Positions 1 to 8,135 of a DNA stretch of 64,000 nucleotides are shown here, piece after piece. Under the pieces are notes generated by a model. The model was given only the letters and a program-made list of their open reading frames with translations. It did no database searches and had not been told where the DNA came from. The stretch is from Burkholderia sp. Bp8963 (GTDB taxonomy: Bacteria > Pseudomonadota > Gammaproteobacteria > Burkholderiales > Burkholderiaceae): the NCBI RefSeq assembly GCF_003854275.1, contig NZ_QTQP01000028.1, positions 1-64,000 of the forward strand, given 5' to 3'. Each line of letters begins with the position of its first letter. The first letter of the stretch is position 1. The translations under genes and the position numbers were made by a program.

Positions 1-301
1 CCGCCTGTTCCGTGTTGAACGGCTCGAGCATCCCGATCAGCACCGAGCCGCGTTTCAGCGACGCCATTTCGGCATCCGTCGGCGCTTGCACCTTCAGCAC
101 GATGTCGGCGGCAAACGCAGCCGACTGGTCGGTCAACTCGGCGCCGGCGGCCGCGTACGCGTCGTCCGGGTAGCTGGCTGCGACGCCCGCCCCTTTCGCC
201 ACGCTCACTCGGTGGCCGGCGGCCATGTATTTCTTGATGGTTTCCGGCGTCGCGGCAACCCGAGTTTCGCCCGGCCTCGTTTCGACAGGCACACCTATCA
301 A
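1..301 (-). CDS. pntA: NAD(P) transhydrogenase subunit alpha, N-terminal part (cut by window edge)
   Basis: Only the first 100 codons are inside the window. The translation begins IGVPVETRPGETRVAATPET, the characteristic opening of the alanine dehydrogenase/PNT N-terminal domain, and continues through GAGVAASYPDDAY to VLIGMLEPF. The family subunit binds NAD(H) and, with the membrane subunits, couples hydride transfer to NADP+ to proton translocation. An in-frame TGA lies four codons upstream and there is no ATG, so the start must be TTG at 301. No convincing ribosome binding site precedes it. It follows the molybdopterin oxidoreductase on the same strand after 120 bp, so it may be the last gene of the redox operon, supplying NADPH. 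The weak start may mean low expression. Confidence 0.85.
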   Translation of the reverse strand, partial: MIGVPVETRPGETRVAATPETIKKYMAAGHRVSVAKGAGVAASYPDDAYAAAGAELTDQSAAFAADIVLKVQAPTDAEMASLKRGSVLIGMLEPFNTEQA

Positions 302-421
302 ATTGGCACATCGTCACTCGCAACCAACGCATCGTGAATCAGCGACGCTGAAGCGCATTACACGCGCCCCGACGCCATCGGCCCGATCAAAATCGACCAA
401 CTTTTGTCGCCGGGCCGCCAT

Positions 422-2566
422 TCACATTCTCAGGACGTCAATTCTTTCGATCTGCACCGGTACGCCCGACAACCACGACATGTGGCTCAACGGCTCAATC
501 GTATTCGCGTCTGTCGGCATCAACGAATTACAGTTGGCACCGGCCTTGCGCGACGCGACCGACAAGCCATACGCGTGCGTATTGCCGTGCCCGTGCGTCA
601 TCGCAACCGCACCAGGTCTCAAATCGTTGTTGACCAGCACCCGCGTTTCAATGCTTCCGTATTCGTTGAATACGCGCACCGCGTCGCCATTGTGAAGACC
701 TCGCGTCGACGCATCTTCTTCACAAATATTCAGCGGATTGATGCTCTGACGCCCCTGCCGGAATCGCTCCACATTCGCGAGCCAACTGTTTTGCATGTAA
801 GGCGTGCGCAGCGAAATGAGTCTCAGCGTGTCGCCCGGTTCCAATAGACGCTCGACGAAAATCGCATGACAGCGTGCGATGAGTCCCGCTTCGGCGAATG
901 CCGTTGGAAAGCAATCGATCTTCCGGTCCTCGTGCTGAAGACACCGATCAAACAGCACTGCAAAATCTTCCTGCTCAAAGAGCGCCGTCTGCGCAGGCAT
1001 CGCCCGAAGCACGTCTATCGAAAGCCCCTTCATCGCCAACATCGCGTCGATCTCGTGCGCGCCGTCGCTCAGATCGGGGTTGTCGTCGAGCGATGACGAC
1101 ACGCCCATCGCCTGAGCGATACGGGCAAGGATCCACCAGCCGCTGCGCCGGCCTGCCGCCGGCTGCTCGACCTCATCCGTGTACTGGACGTACGGAACGG
1201 ACTGCATGCCACTCGCCAGCAGGTTGATGTCCTTGCGCTCGAGCGAGTCCGTTGCCGGCAGCACGTAGTCGGCCATCTCCCCCGTCGCATTGCGAAAGAT
1301 GTCGACGCTCACCATGATGTCCAGCTTTTCGCATGCTTCGCGCAAGCGATCGCCGCCGCCTACCGTGAGCAGCGGGTTGCCGCCGAGCACGATTAGCGCG
1401 CGCACGTCCCCACTTTCGATGAACGCAGGCAACGACACAGCAGGCATGACAGCGTGCCCCATCGGCTCCGGCACATCGAACGTCCCGACAGACGTTTTCA
1501 TGGGTCGAGACAGCGCGCGCGGCGGGAAATAGCTCAGCAGTCCGCTCGGCTTGTAGGTGCCACCCCGCCGCCCCAGGTTTCCGGTGACGAAGTTGATCAT
1601 TTCCACCAGCCAGTAGCACAGGATGCCCTGCTGGCTCTGATTGAGTCCAGTTGCCATGTAGACGGCCGCGGATCGGGCCGCAAGCATCTCATCGGCCACT
1701 TCGATCACGACCTTCGCCTCGAGCCCGATCACTGGCGCGACCTTGTGTACCGGGTATTCGCGGCAAAAGCGCCTCAGCGCGTCAACGTGCTTGCCGTAAC
1801 GGTTTACCAGCGCCTCGTCGATGCCGCCGCGCCGATCGATCTCGTGCAACAGCGCCGCGAGAAAATAGACATCCGTCCCGGGTTTGATACGTAACGTTGG
1901 CCCGGTTTCGACAGTGGAAGACTCGATCGCCCGCGGATTGACAAAGCGCACCTTGCCACCGCGCCGGACAATCTGCTTCAGCGTGTCGCCACCGTCGTTC
2001 GGTGTCGAGAACAACACCCATCTCGAGACTTTCGGGTTCGAGCCGAGGCAGAGCAGATAGTCGGTATGGCCGACGTCGGGCACCATCAACGACATCGGTG
2101 AACCATATATCTCACCGGCCGCGACGAACTTGTTGGCCGTATCCTGCGTATTCGCGCTGAAGCGCATCCGGGTGCCGATTGCGTCCTGGAACTGCCCGAG
2201 CGTAAGGAATGCCGGTGCGTCGAACGACCACGGGTTCCCCATATACACAGCGATCGAATCCGGCCCATATCGGTCGCGAACCGCTTGCAATCTATGGCCG
2301 ATGTCGGTCATTGCAACATCCCAATCCGTCGCCGCGAATTCGCCACGCACTTCCGCGCGTGGATTCATGCGTTTTTGCGGCCAGTTCAGCCGATCGCGAT
2401 GGTGATGCACGTCGAGATAGGACAGCCCCTTGTGGCACGCCATGCCGCCGCTCGGATGGTCTCGATCAGGTATCAAGCGGATCAATTTCCCATAGTCGTC
2501 GAATTCGGCCTGCAACGGGCAATGAGGATCGCATATGCGGCAAAAGGTCGATTTCGTATGCGCCAA
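422..2566 (-). CDS. Molybdopterin-dependent oxidoreductase (formate dehydrogenase / BisC-like, 714 aa)
   Basis: This is a catalytic subunit of the DMSO reductase superfamily. The N-terminus carries Cys9, Cys12, Cys16 and Cys44 (CRICDPHC then GGMACHKG), the pattern for one [4Fe-4S] cluster. The molybdopterin body follows (about residues 50-520), and the last 120 residues form the dinucleotide-binding domain (LRLISLRTPYMQNSW, later MTHGHGNTHAYG). There is no Tat signal, so it should be cytoplasmic. It sits 27 bp behind the FprB-like reductase gene, downstream of a ferredoxin gene, so electrons could pass between NAD(P)H, ferredoxin and the molybdenum site. The substrate is unknown: formate is only one option, and a redox step on the island's substrate is equally possible. 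Confidence 0.88.
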   Translation of the reverse strand: MAHTKSTFCRICDPHCPLQAEFDDYGKLIRLIPDRDHPSGGMACHKGLSYLDVHHHRDRLNWPQKRMNPRAEVRGEFAATDWDVAMTDIGHRLQAVRDRYGPDSIAVYMGNPWSFDAPAFLTLGQFQDAIGTRMRFSANTQDTANKFVAAGEIYGSPMSLMVPDVGHTDYLLCLGSNPKVSRWVLFSTPNDGGDTLKQIVRRGGKVRFVNPRAIESSTVETGPTLRIKPGTDVYFLAALLHEIDRRGGIDEALVNRYGKHVDALRRFCREYPVHKVAPVIGLEAKVVIEVADEMLAARSAAVYMATGLNQSQQGILCYWLVEMINFVTGNLGRRGGTYKPSGLLSYFPPRALSRPMKTSVGTFDVPEPMGHAVMPAVSLPAFIESGDVRALIVLGGNPLLTVGGGDRLREACEKLDIMVSVDIFRNATGEMADYVLPATDSLERKDINLLASGMQSVPYVQYTDEVEQPAAGRRSGWWILARIAQAMGVSSSLDDNPDLSDGAHEIDAMLAMKGLSIDVLRAMPAQTALFEQEDFAVLFDRCLQHEDRKIDCFPTAFAEAGLIARCHAIFVERLLEPGDTLRLISLRTPYMQNSWLANVERFRQGRQSINPLNICEEDASTRGLHNGDAVRVFNEYGSIETRVLVNNDLRPGAVAMTHGHGNTHAYGLSVASRKAGANCNSLMPTDANTIEPLSHMSWLSGVPVQIERIDVLRM

Positions 2567-2593
2567 GACATCTTCTCCTTGTCGAGTGCGAAA

Positions 2594-3952
2594 TCAGCGC
2601 GCCGCCGCAGCGCACGCCAGCATGCTTGTGACGTCGGTCATCTTGACGCGCGGTCTGTCCGTTTGACGCCCCGCGTCTCTTTCCGCACGATCGATCGCAA
2701 TCCAGTCACGGCGGAGGACGAATTCCGGCTTTCTCTTTGTGACAAGTGCCAATATCGCTTCCTTGTCGACGCTCACCCGAGGCAATCGTCCGTTTCTCGC
2801 ATCTTCGATCAAACAGTCCACAGTCTCTCGCGCACACTTCTTGTTGCTGCCGATGATTCCTCGGCAGCCGCGTTTGGACCAGCCCGTGACATAGGTGCCC
2901 GGAATCCATCCTTGCGCGTCGACTACGCGTCCGGCGATGTTCCGGATAACGCCGCGGCGGTCGTCGAATGGAAGTCCGGGGAAAGGGCTACCTCGATAGC
3001 CGATCGCACGCAATACGAGCCCCGCGCTCAACACCGACCGTTCCTCCGTGGGTTGTGCAGTCAACGTACCGCAAGCGTCCTGCACAAGACGATTACGCAC
3101 GACCACCGCCTGTTCGACTTTGCCGCTCCCGCGCAACTCGACGGGCGACGTGAGAAAACGCAACACGATGCGTTTGTTCGACGGACGGGATGGTCGGGTT
3201 GCGAGCCGCTTCAGCGTCGCCACTTTGCGCCGGACGTCCCAGTCCAGCTCTGGATTCCCGCCATCCTCATCGGCCAGCGACACGCCGTCGACGTGCACGT
3301 CCACGTCGTCCAAATGCTCGAGTTCTTCGAGTTCTGGATTGTGGAACGCGCCCTGCAAATGACCGCGTCGACCCAACACGACCACCTCGCGAATGGCACT
3401 GCGACGCAATGCGTCGAGTGCATGGTCAGCAATGTCCGTGCGTTCGAGTGTCTTCACCGGCATTGTCAGCATGCGTGCGACGTCCAGCGCGACATTACCG
3501 TTGCCGGCAATCACCGCCCGTTCGCACGACAGATCGAAGCCGAGATGCCGGTAGTCCGGATGACCGTTGTAAAACCCGACGAATTCTCGCGCCGCCCAGC
3601 AACCCGGCAAGGTTTCGCCCGGAATGTCCATGCGAGTGTCGCTGCTCGCACCGACGGCGTAGAGGATCGCGTCGTACCACGCGGCAAGCTCTGCGTGGCC
3701 GATATCGGTGCCGATTTCGACGTTGCCGAAAAAACGCACGCGCGGATCGTTCAGGTGATATTCGAAAAGCCGGCCGACCACCGATTTCTTTTCCGGGTGA
3801 TCCGGGGCGACGCCTGCGCGTACGAGCCCCCAAGGGTTTGGCACGCGTTCGAAAATGTCGATGCCGGCCACAAGCCCGTATGTTTCGAGCAGATGCCCGG
3901 CCGCATACATTGCAGCAGGACCCGCACCGACGATCGCGACTCTCAGCATCAT
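2594..3952 (-). CDS. FAD-dependent ferredoxin-NADP reductase, adrenodoxin reductase/FprB type (452 aa)
   Basis: The protein starts MMLRVAIVGAGPAAMYAA, an FAD-binding GxGxxA fold, followed by FERVPNPWGLVRAGVAPDHP, which is diagnostic of the adrenodoxin reductase-like family. A second nucleotide fold (VIAGNGNVALDVARML, near residue 150) should bind NADPH. Family members move electrons between NADPH and a ferredoxin. The ATG at 3952 overlaps the ferredoxin stop codon (ATGA), indicating translational coupling; a longer reading back to 4084 lacks family similarity. Mycobacterial FprB is a natural fusion of just these two proteins, so this pair looks like the unfused form. The partner enzyme is probably the molybdopterin oxidoreductase encoded 27 bp downstream. 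Confidence 0.9.
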   Translation of the reverse strand: MMLRVAIVGAGPAAMYAAGHLLETYGLVAGIDIFERVPNPWGLVRAGVAPDHPEKKSVVGRLFEYHLNDPRVRFFGNVEIGTDIGHAELAAWYDAILYAVGASSDTRMDIPGETLPGCWAAREFVGFYNGHPDYRHLGFDLSCERAVIAGNGNVALDVARMLTMPVKTLERTDIADHALDALRRSAIREVVVLGRRGHLQGAFHNPELEELEHLDDVDVHVDGVSLADEDGGNPELDWDVRRKVATLKRLATRPSRPSNKRIVLRFLTSPVELRGSGKVEQAVVVRNRLVQDACGTLTAQPTEERSVLSAGLVLRAIGYRGSPFPGLPFDDRRGVIRNIAGRVVDAQGWIPGTYVTGWSKRGCRGIIGSNKKCARETVDCLIEDARNGRLPRVSVDKEAILALVTKRKPEFVLRRDWIAIDRAERDAGRQTDRPRVKMTDVTSMLACAAAAR

Positions 3953-4218
3953 GCGGATTCGCCCCTCGCCGAAAAGTATTCCCTGTTGACCTGCGCGTAA
4001 TGCCGCCATTTGTCGGGCAGGCAACCCGCTTCGAAGATCGCCGATACCGGGCAGACTTCGACGCACGCGCCGCAATCGATGCAAATGTCCGGGTCAATGT
4101 ACAACTGCTCGGCGTCGTCGAAATCCCCGTCGGTCGGGCGCGGACCGATGCAGCCGACCGGGCAGATCTCCACGCATGAATAGTCCGCCACGCACGGCGC
4201 GGCGATCACATGAGCCAT
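3949..4218 (-). CDS. Two-cluster (7Fe/8Fe type) ferredoxin, 89 aa
   Basis: The small protein begins MAHVIAAPCVADYSCVEICPVGCIGP and has a second motif DICIDCGACVEVCPVSAIF. Cysteines 9, 15, 19, 23 and 46, 49, 52, 56 can ligate two Fe-S clusters; the irregular spacing of the first set suggests one may be 3Fe-4S. The opening resembles the N-terminal ferredoxin domain of FprB-type proteins and of ferredoxins paired with actinobacterial oxygenases. The start at 4218 was chosen because the family begins M(A/P)HVI; a longer reading adds 32 unrelated residues. Its stop overlaps the reductase start by 4 bp. It probably carries electrons between that reductase and the molybdopterin enzyme. Confidence 0.9.
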   Translation of the reverse strand: MAHVIAAPCVADYSCVEICPVGCIGPRPTDGDFDDAEQLYIDPDICIDCGACVEVCPVSAIFEAGCLPDKWRHYAQVNREYFSARGESA

Positions 4219-4320
4219 CGTTACTCCCGAGTTTCGGTCCTTCCCGCGCCCGCCGCGCGGGCGATCATCCGCGTCGAACGCCCGTTGCCTCCGGGCGCCG
4301 CGCAATCCAGTCAAGCCGAA

Positions 4321-4935
4321 TCAGGCAGCGACGAGCCCGGCGATTGCCTGACGCCCCCGCGTCAGCGCGGCATCGACAGACGGCACGCCCATGGCCAGAC
4401 CTTCAGCGCGCACCACCGTGATGTCGGTCAGACCGATGAAGCCCAGTACTGCGCGTAGATAGGTCTCCTGGAAATTCATTGCCTGTGCCGACCCTTCGCT
4501 ATAGACGCCGCCGCTCGCCGTGAACAGGTAGACCTTCTTGCCCGTCACGAGACCGACAGGCCCCGTCTCGGTGTAGTTAAATGTCAGGCCGGCACGCGTC
4601 ACGTGATCGATCCACGCCTTGAGCGCCGAGCTGATCGAGAAGTTGTACATCGGCGCGCCAAGCACGATTACGTCGGCGCGCAACAACTCTTCGGCGAGCC
4701 CATCGGCCAGTTCGATGGTGCGGGCCTGCTCCGCTGAACGCTGGTCGGCCGGCGTGAAGAAAGCCCCCATCATCTGCTCGGTCAGATGCGGCACCGGATT
4801 GCTCGCCAGGTCGCGCTCGATCACGACGTCGCCAGGATTGGCCACCTTCCATTTGCTCATGAATTCGGACGAAAGCTGGCGGGAAACGGAACCTGCATTG
4901 CGAATGCTGCTATTGATGTGAAGAATAGTCATCAT
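4321..4935 (-). CDS. azoR: FMN-dependent NADH azoreductase / quinone reductase (204 aa)
   Basis: The protein has the flavodoxin-like fold of the AzoR family: ILHINSSIRNAGSVSRQLS at the N-terminus for the FMN phosphate, GAPMYNFSISSALKAWIDHV around residue 95 and the TASGGVYSEG segment near residue 145. Family enzymes use NADH to reduce quinones by two electrons and azo dyes in vitro. The length equals the usual 200-205 residues. Two adjacent ATG codons (4935 and 4932) could both start translation. It is the first gene downstream of promoter element A, with a leader of about 120 nt, and 102 bp separate it from the ferredoxin gene. In an aromatic or ketone catabolic island, quinone detoxification is a reasonable role. 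Confidence 0.9.
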   Translation of the reverse strand: MMTILHINSSIRNAGSVSRQLSSEFMSKWKVANPGDVVIERDLASNPVPHLTEQMMGAFFTPADQRSAEQARTIELADGLAEELLRADVIVLGAPMYNFSISSALKAWIDHVTRAGLTFNYTETGPVGLVTGKKVYLFTASGGVYSEGSAQAMNFQETYLRAVLGFIGLTDITVVRAEGLAMGVPSVDAALTRGRQAIAGLVAA

Positions 4936-5318
4936 GACTGGAGACCCTGAAAGGTTGAGTGACCCGCTGCACGCTACTTCGCCCTAATCCACTGCCCGGC
5001 GGTCGCGCGCCTCGCTCGGCACACTCCCGGCGATGCATTGCATGCATGGCGCGTAGAGGCATCCTAGCCAACACGTCGCCCGACTATTAGCGGGTGAACG
5101 CGGATTTCACTCGTCCATGAGCGAGGCCAATCGATCGCGCGTCGATGCTTGTGTCAGGCAACGCAAGCGCGAGCGACAGGATTGCTTTCCTTTGCGTCAC
5201 TCCCGGGACTCCTCCAATTTCTGGATGAGTGCCCCCCGATTTCAACACCTAGTCAACGACCCGAGTTGGTGCATAAATTTCACGCATGTCCCGCCGACAT
5301 TTCGTCGGCTGACGCGCG
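4936..5318. other. Divergent regulatory region between azoR and the MalT-type regulator
   Basis: No gene was found. The region holds promoter element A (listed separately) reading towards azoR, and a 6-bp hairpin (GCCGAC, loop ATTTC, GTCGGC at 5293-5309) just before the regulator gene. No clear sigma-70 promoter for the plus-strand regulator stands out. Confidence 0.6.
5061..5117 (-). promoter_or_regulatory. Promoter element A: activator box plus -10, upstream of azoR operon
   Basis: First of four copies of a gap-free 57-bp element. Read on the minus strand it starts with TGGACGAGTGAAATCCG (box GGACGA-N3-AAATCC at 5116-5102) and ends with the -10-like TAGGAT at 5066-5061. Conserved TAG and CGG positions lie between. 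It points at azoR, about 125 bp away. The half-site GGAYGA resembles the MalT box, and a MalT-type regulator is encoded on the other side. Confidence 0.65.
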
Positions 5319-8036
5319 GTGAAATCCAAACCCATGGTGCTATCGATGAACGCGCTCACCTCGCTTCCTCCGTTGTCCGCCACGACTGCTCCGACCTCGG
5401 CCATTGCGCTCGACAAACCGTCCGATCGCGAGGTGGGGCGCGCCGATGTCTGCCAGCGCATCGCCAGTTCGCGTGCGAGGCTGGTGCTCGTCCATGCCCC
5501 GGCCGGCTTCGGCAAGACGACTGCCATGACGCAGGCGCGAAGCCGCCTTGACCAGGCCAACGTTCATACCGTGTGGGTCTCGCTCGACCGCGCAGACAAC
5601 GACGTGCCCCGCTTCATCCGGTGCCTGCGCGCGGCGATCGCACAATCCGGCGTCGACGACATCCCGTTGGGTACGCCGCTGGAAACCCTGCAGGTGCTGT
5701 CGCACGATGTGACAGCGTTCACGGTATTCTTCGACGACTTCGAGAAGCTGGTCGAGCCAGCCGTCATCGGACTCATCCGGGAAGCGATCGAACATCTGCC
5801 GCGCAACGGTCAGATCCTCATCGGCACACGCGTGCAACCCGATCTCGGTATCGCGCGTCTGCGCGTACAGGGCGAATTGCTCGAAATCGACGAAGAGAAT
5901 CTTCGATTTACGCCGCAGGAAGCACAGACGCTCTTTAACCTGCGAATGCCGCATCCTCCGTCCACCGACGACGTGATGCGCCTGCATCGAAAAACCGAGG
6001 GTTGGGCCGCGGCGCTGTCGCTGGCGGCGCTGTCGCTCGCACGACGCAACGCCGACAGCGACTTCATCGAGCGCTTCTCGGGTGCGCATGGGGATGTTGC
6101 CGCGTATCTGGCCGAGGACGTGCTCGCACAACAGCCGGCTGACATCCGCGAGTTCCTGCTGCGCACCAGCATACTGCGACAGCTCGAGCCTTCGTTATGC
6201 CAGGCGCTCAATCCGGGGCTCGACGCGAACGACATTCTGGGCAGGCTTGTCGCCACGCACCTCTTTCTCACGCCGGTCGACGGCAAAGACGCCACGTGGC
6301 GATACCACAGCATGTTCGCCGACTATCTGAGCACGCAATTGCGTGTCGAACGACCGGACGAAATTGTGCGCCTACATCTGGCGGCGGCTGGCTGGCACGA
6401 GGAGCAGCAGCGCCCCGAGGCCGCAATCGAGCATGCGCTCGAAGGCGGCGATACGCCGTATGCTTTGTCGCTGCTCGCGCAGCACGCCGACCGCTTCCTC
6501 GAGCAAGGCCGCATGCGCCTGCTCGCGCGCTGGTTCGGCTCGCTGAAGCCGCACGACCTGGCCGCGCATCCGCGCCTGCAAGTCATCTCGATCTGGGCAA
6601 CGGCTTTCACCCTTGGCCCGCGCCAGGCGATGGCGTTGCTCGAACACTCGGGCTATGCGGACAGCGTGGATCCGCTGGTACGCGCGCACATCAACGGCCT
6701 GCGCCCGATGCTGCTCGCGATGATGGATAGATTCGACGAAGCCTATGCGCTCGGTAAGCAATGCCTGGATCATCTGCCCACGCTGAGCGCATTCGCCGAC
6801 GGCGTTCTGTGCAATGCAATGGGGCATATCGCATCGGTGCTCGGCCAGTGCGAGGAAGCGCATCGTCTGCTCGACACCGCGCGCCACATGCATAACGCCG
6901 GCGTCTTCATTCGCATGCACACGGAATCGACCGAAGGTCTCATCGACCTGCAACTGGGACACATGCGCAAGGCCGCCGCGCGCTTCCGCCTCGCGGCGGG
7001 TTCGGCGCGCGCGCATTCGTACAACCTGACGAAAGGCAACGCGTGGGCCGGCGTGCTGTATGCCGGCTCGGTCTACGAAGCGGATAACATCGAACAGGCC
7101 GAGCATCTGCTCAACGTCTACCTGCCGCTCGCATGCGACGCGGGCCTGCCGGACCATATCATCGTCGGCTGCCGAATCCGCTCGCGGATCGCATTCCAGC
7201 GCGGTGACGTCGATCAGTCGCAGCGCTTCCTGACCGAACTCGAATACCTCGGCATCGAGCGCCAGCTACCACGCGCCATCGCGACTGCGCGCATCGAGCG
7301 CGCGCGACTTCTGCTGCTGCAGGGACATGCGGCGTTGTCGCACGAGGAGCTGAAGCATGCCGACGACGCCGATCTGTGGCGCAACATCGCGCGAAGGAGC
7401 CTGCCCGCCAATGACGTCGACGACATCGTGATCGGGCGTGCACGCTGGGACATCGCCTTTGGCGATCCCGACGACGCGCTGGCGCTGCTCGAGCCGGCGC
7501 TCGTCGACGCGCAGCAGACGTCGCGCCATACCCGCGCATTGAAGTTGCGCCTGCTGACCGCGCTCGCGTTGCATTGCAAAAGCGACATGCACGCTGCCGT
7601 CGAGATGGTCGCGCCGGTGCTGCACCACGCTTGCCAGGAGGGCTTCGTCCGCCTGATTCTCGACGAAGGCCCACGGATCGCTCCGCTGCTGGAACAATGC
7701 CGCGCACTGGCGGACGGAGGCGGCTCGCACCTGGACGATCCCATTCTCAGCGAGTATCTGCATCGACTGCTGCAGGTGTTGGCGCCGACGCACGTTTCCG
7801 GCGCCACGCACGCGGTGACGTGCTGCCACGGCACGCTGCTCGACCCGCTGACCCGCAAGGAGCTGCGCGTGCTCAAGCTGCTCGCCGAAGGGTATTCCAA
7901 CGCCGCGATGGCTGAAAACCTCTTCGTGTCCGACAGCACGGTTCGCACCCACCTGCGCAACATCAACAGCAAGTTGAACGCGAACAGCCGCACACAAGCC
8001 GTCGCAATCGCGCGCAAGCTCGGGCTGATGCCCTGA
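5319..8036 (+). CDS. MalT-type (LAL family) LuxR transcriptional regulator, 905 aa
   Basis: This is a large ATP-dependent LuxR regulator. An N-terminal STAND NTPase has the Walker A sequence HAPAGFGKTT (residues 59-68) and a Walker B-like TVFFDDFEK near residue 130. A long tetratricopeptide-like region follows (about 330-800), and a LuxR helix-turn-helix forms the last 65 residues (LTRKELRVLKLLAEGYSNAAMAENLFVSDSTVRTHL). The size matches MalT (about 900). Such proteins are activators switched on by an inducer plus ATP; AlkS and other hydrocarbon regulators are relatives. The start is uncertain: GTG 5319, ATG 5334 and ATG 5346 are all possible and none has a strong ribosome binding site. It lies divergent to azoR across element A, and four MalT-box-like elements lie in the island, so it is the best candidate for the master activator. 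Confidence 0.9.
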   Translation: MKSKPMVLSMNALTSLPPLSATTAPTSAIALDKPSDREVGRADVCQRIASSRARLVLVHAPAGFGKTTAMTQARSRLDQANVHTVWVSLDRADNDVPRFIRCLRAAIAQSGVDDIPLGTPLETLQVLSHDVTAFTVFFDDFEKLVEPAVIGLIREAIEHLPRNGQILIGTRVQPDLGIARLRVQGELLEIDEENLRFTPQEAQTLFNLRMPHPPSTDDVMRLHRKTEGWAAALSLAALSLARRNADSDFIERFSGAHGDVAAYLAEDVLAQQPADIREFLLRTSILRQLEPSLCQALNPGLDANDILGRLVATHLFLTPVDGKDATWRYHSMFADYLSTQLRVERPDEIVRLHLAAAGWHEEQQRPEAAIEHALEGGDTPYALSLLAQHADRFLEQGRMRLLARWFGSLKPHDLAAHPRLQVISIWATAFTLGPRQAMALLEHSGYADSVDPLVRAHINGLRPMLLAMMDRFDEAYALGKQCLDHLPTLSAFADGVLCNAMGHIASVLGQCEEAHRLLDTARHMHNAGVFIRMHTESTEGLIDLQLGHMRKAAARFRLAAGSARAHSYNLTKGNAWAGVLYAGSVYEADNIEQAEHLLNVYLPLACDAGLPDHIIVGCRIRSRIAFQRGDVDQSQRFLTELEYLGIERQLPRAIATARIERARLLLLQGHAALSHEELKHADDADLWRNIARRSLPANDVDDIVIGRARWDIAFGDPDDALALLEPALVDAQQTSRHTRALKLRLLTALALHCKSDMHAAVEMVAPVLHHACQEGFVRLILDEGPRIAPLLEQCRALADGGGSHLDDPILSEYLHRLLQVLAPTHVSGATHAVTCCHGTLLDPLTRKELRVLKLLAEGYSNAAMAENLFVSDSTVRTHLRNINSKLNANSRTQAVAIARKLGLMP

Positions 8037-8074
8037 GCACATCGACAGCACACCGAATCGCCAGCACAAGCGAT

Positions 8075-8127
8075 CGAAGCGGAATCGACGCAGGGGCCGT
8101 ATCGACGCCCGTATGATCGCCGCTTCG
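8075..8127. terminator. Weak inverted repeat between convergent genes
   Basis: CGAAGCGG at 8075-8082 pairs perfectly with CCGCTTCG at 8120-8127 across a 37-nt loop, in the 99-bp gap between the regulator (ending 8036) and the thiolase (ending 8136), which converge. There is no U-tract. A bidirectional transcription barrier is possible but poorly supported. Confidence 0.25.
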
Positions 8128-8135
8128 GGTAGACA

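Noticed and set aside
5340..8069. Long minus-strand frames under the MalT-type regulator
   Set aside because: High-GC shadow frames without domains; the plus strand has a full STAND and LuxR architecture.
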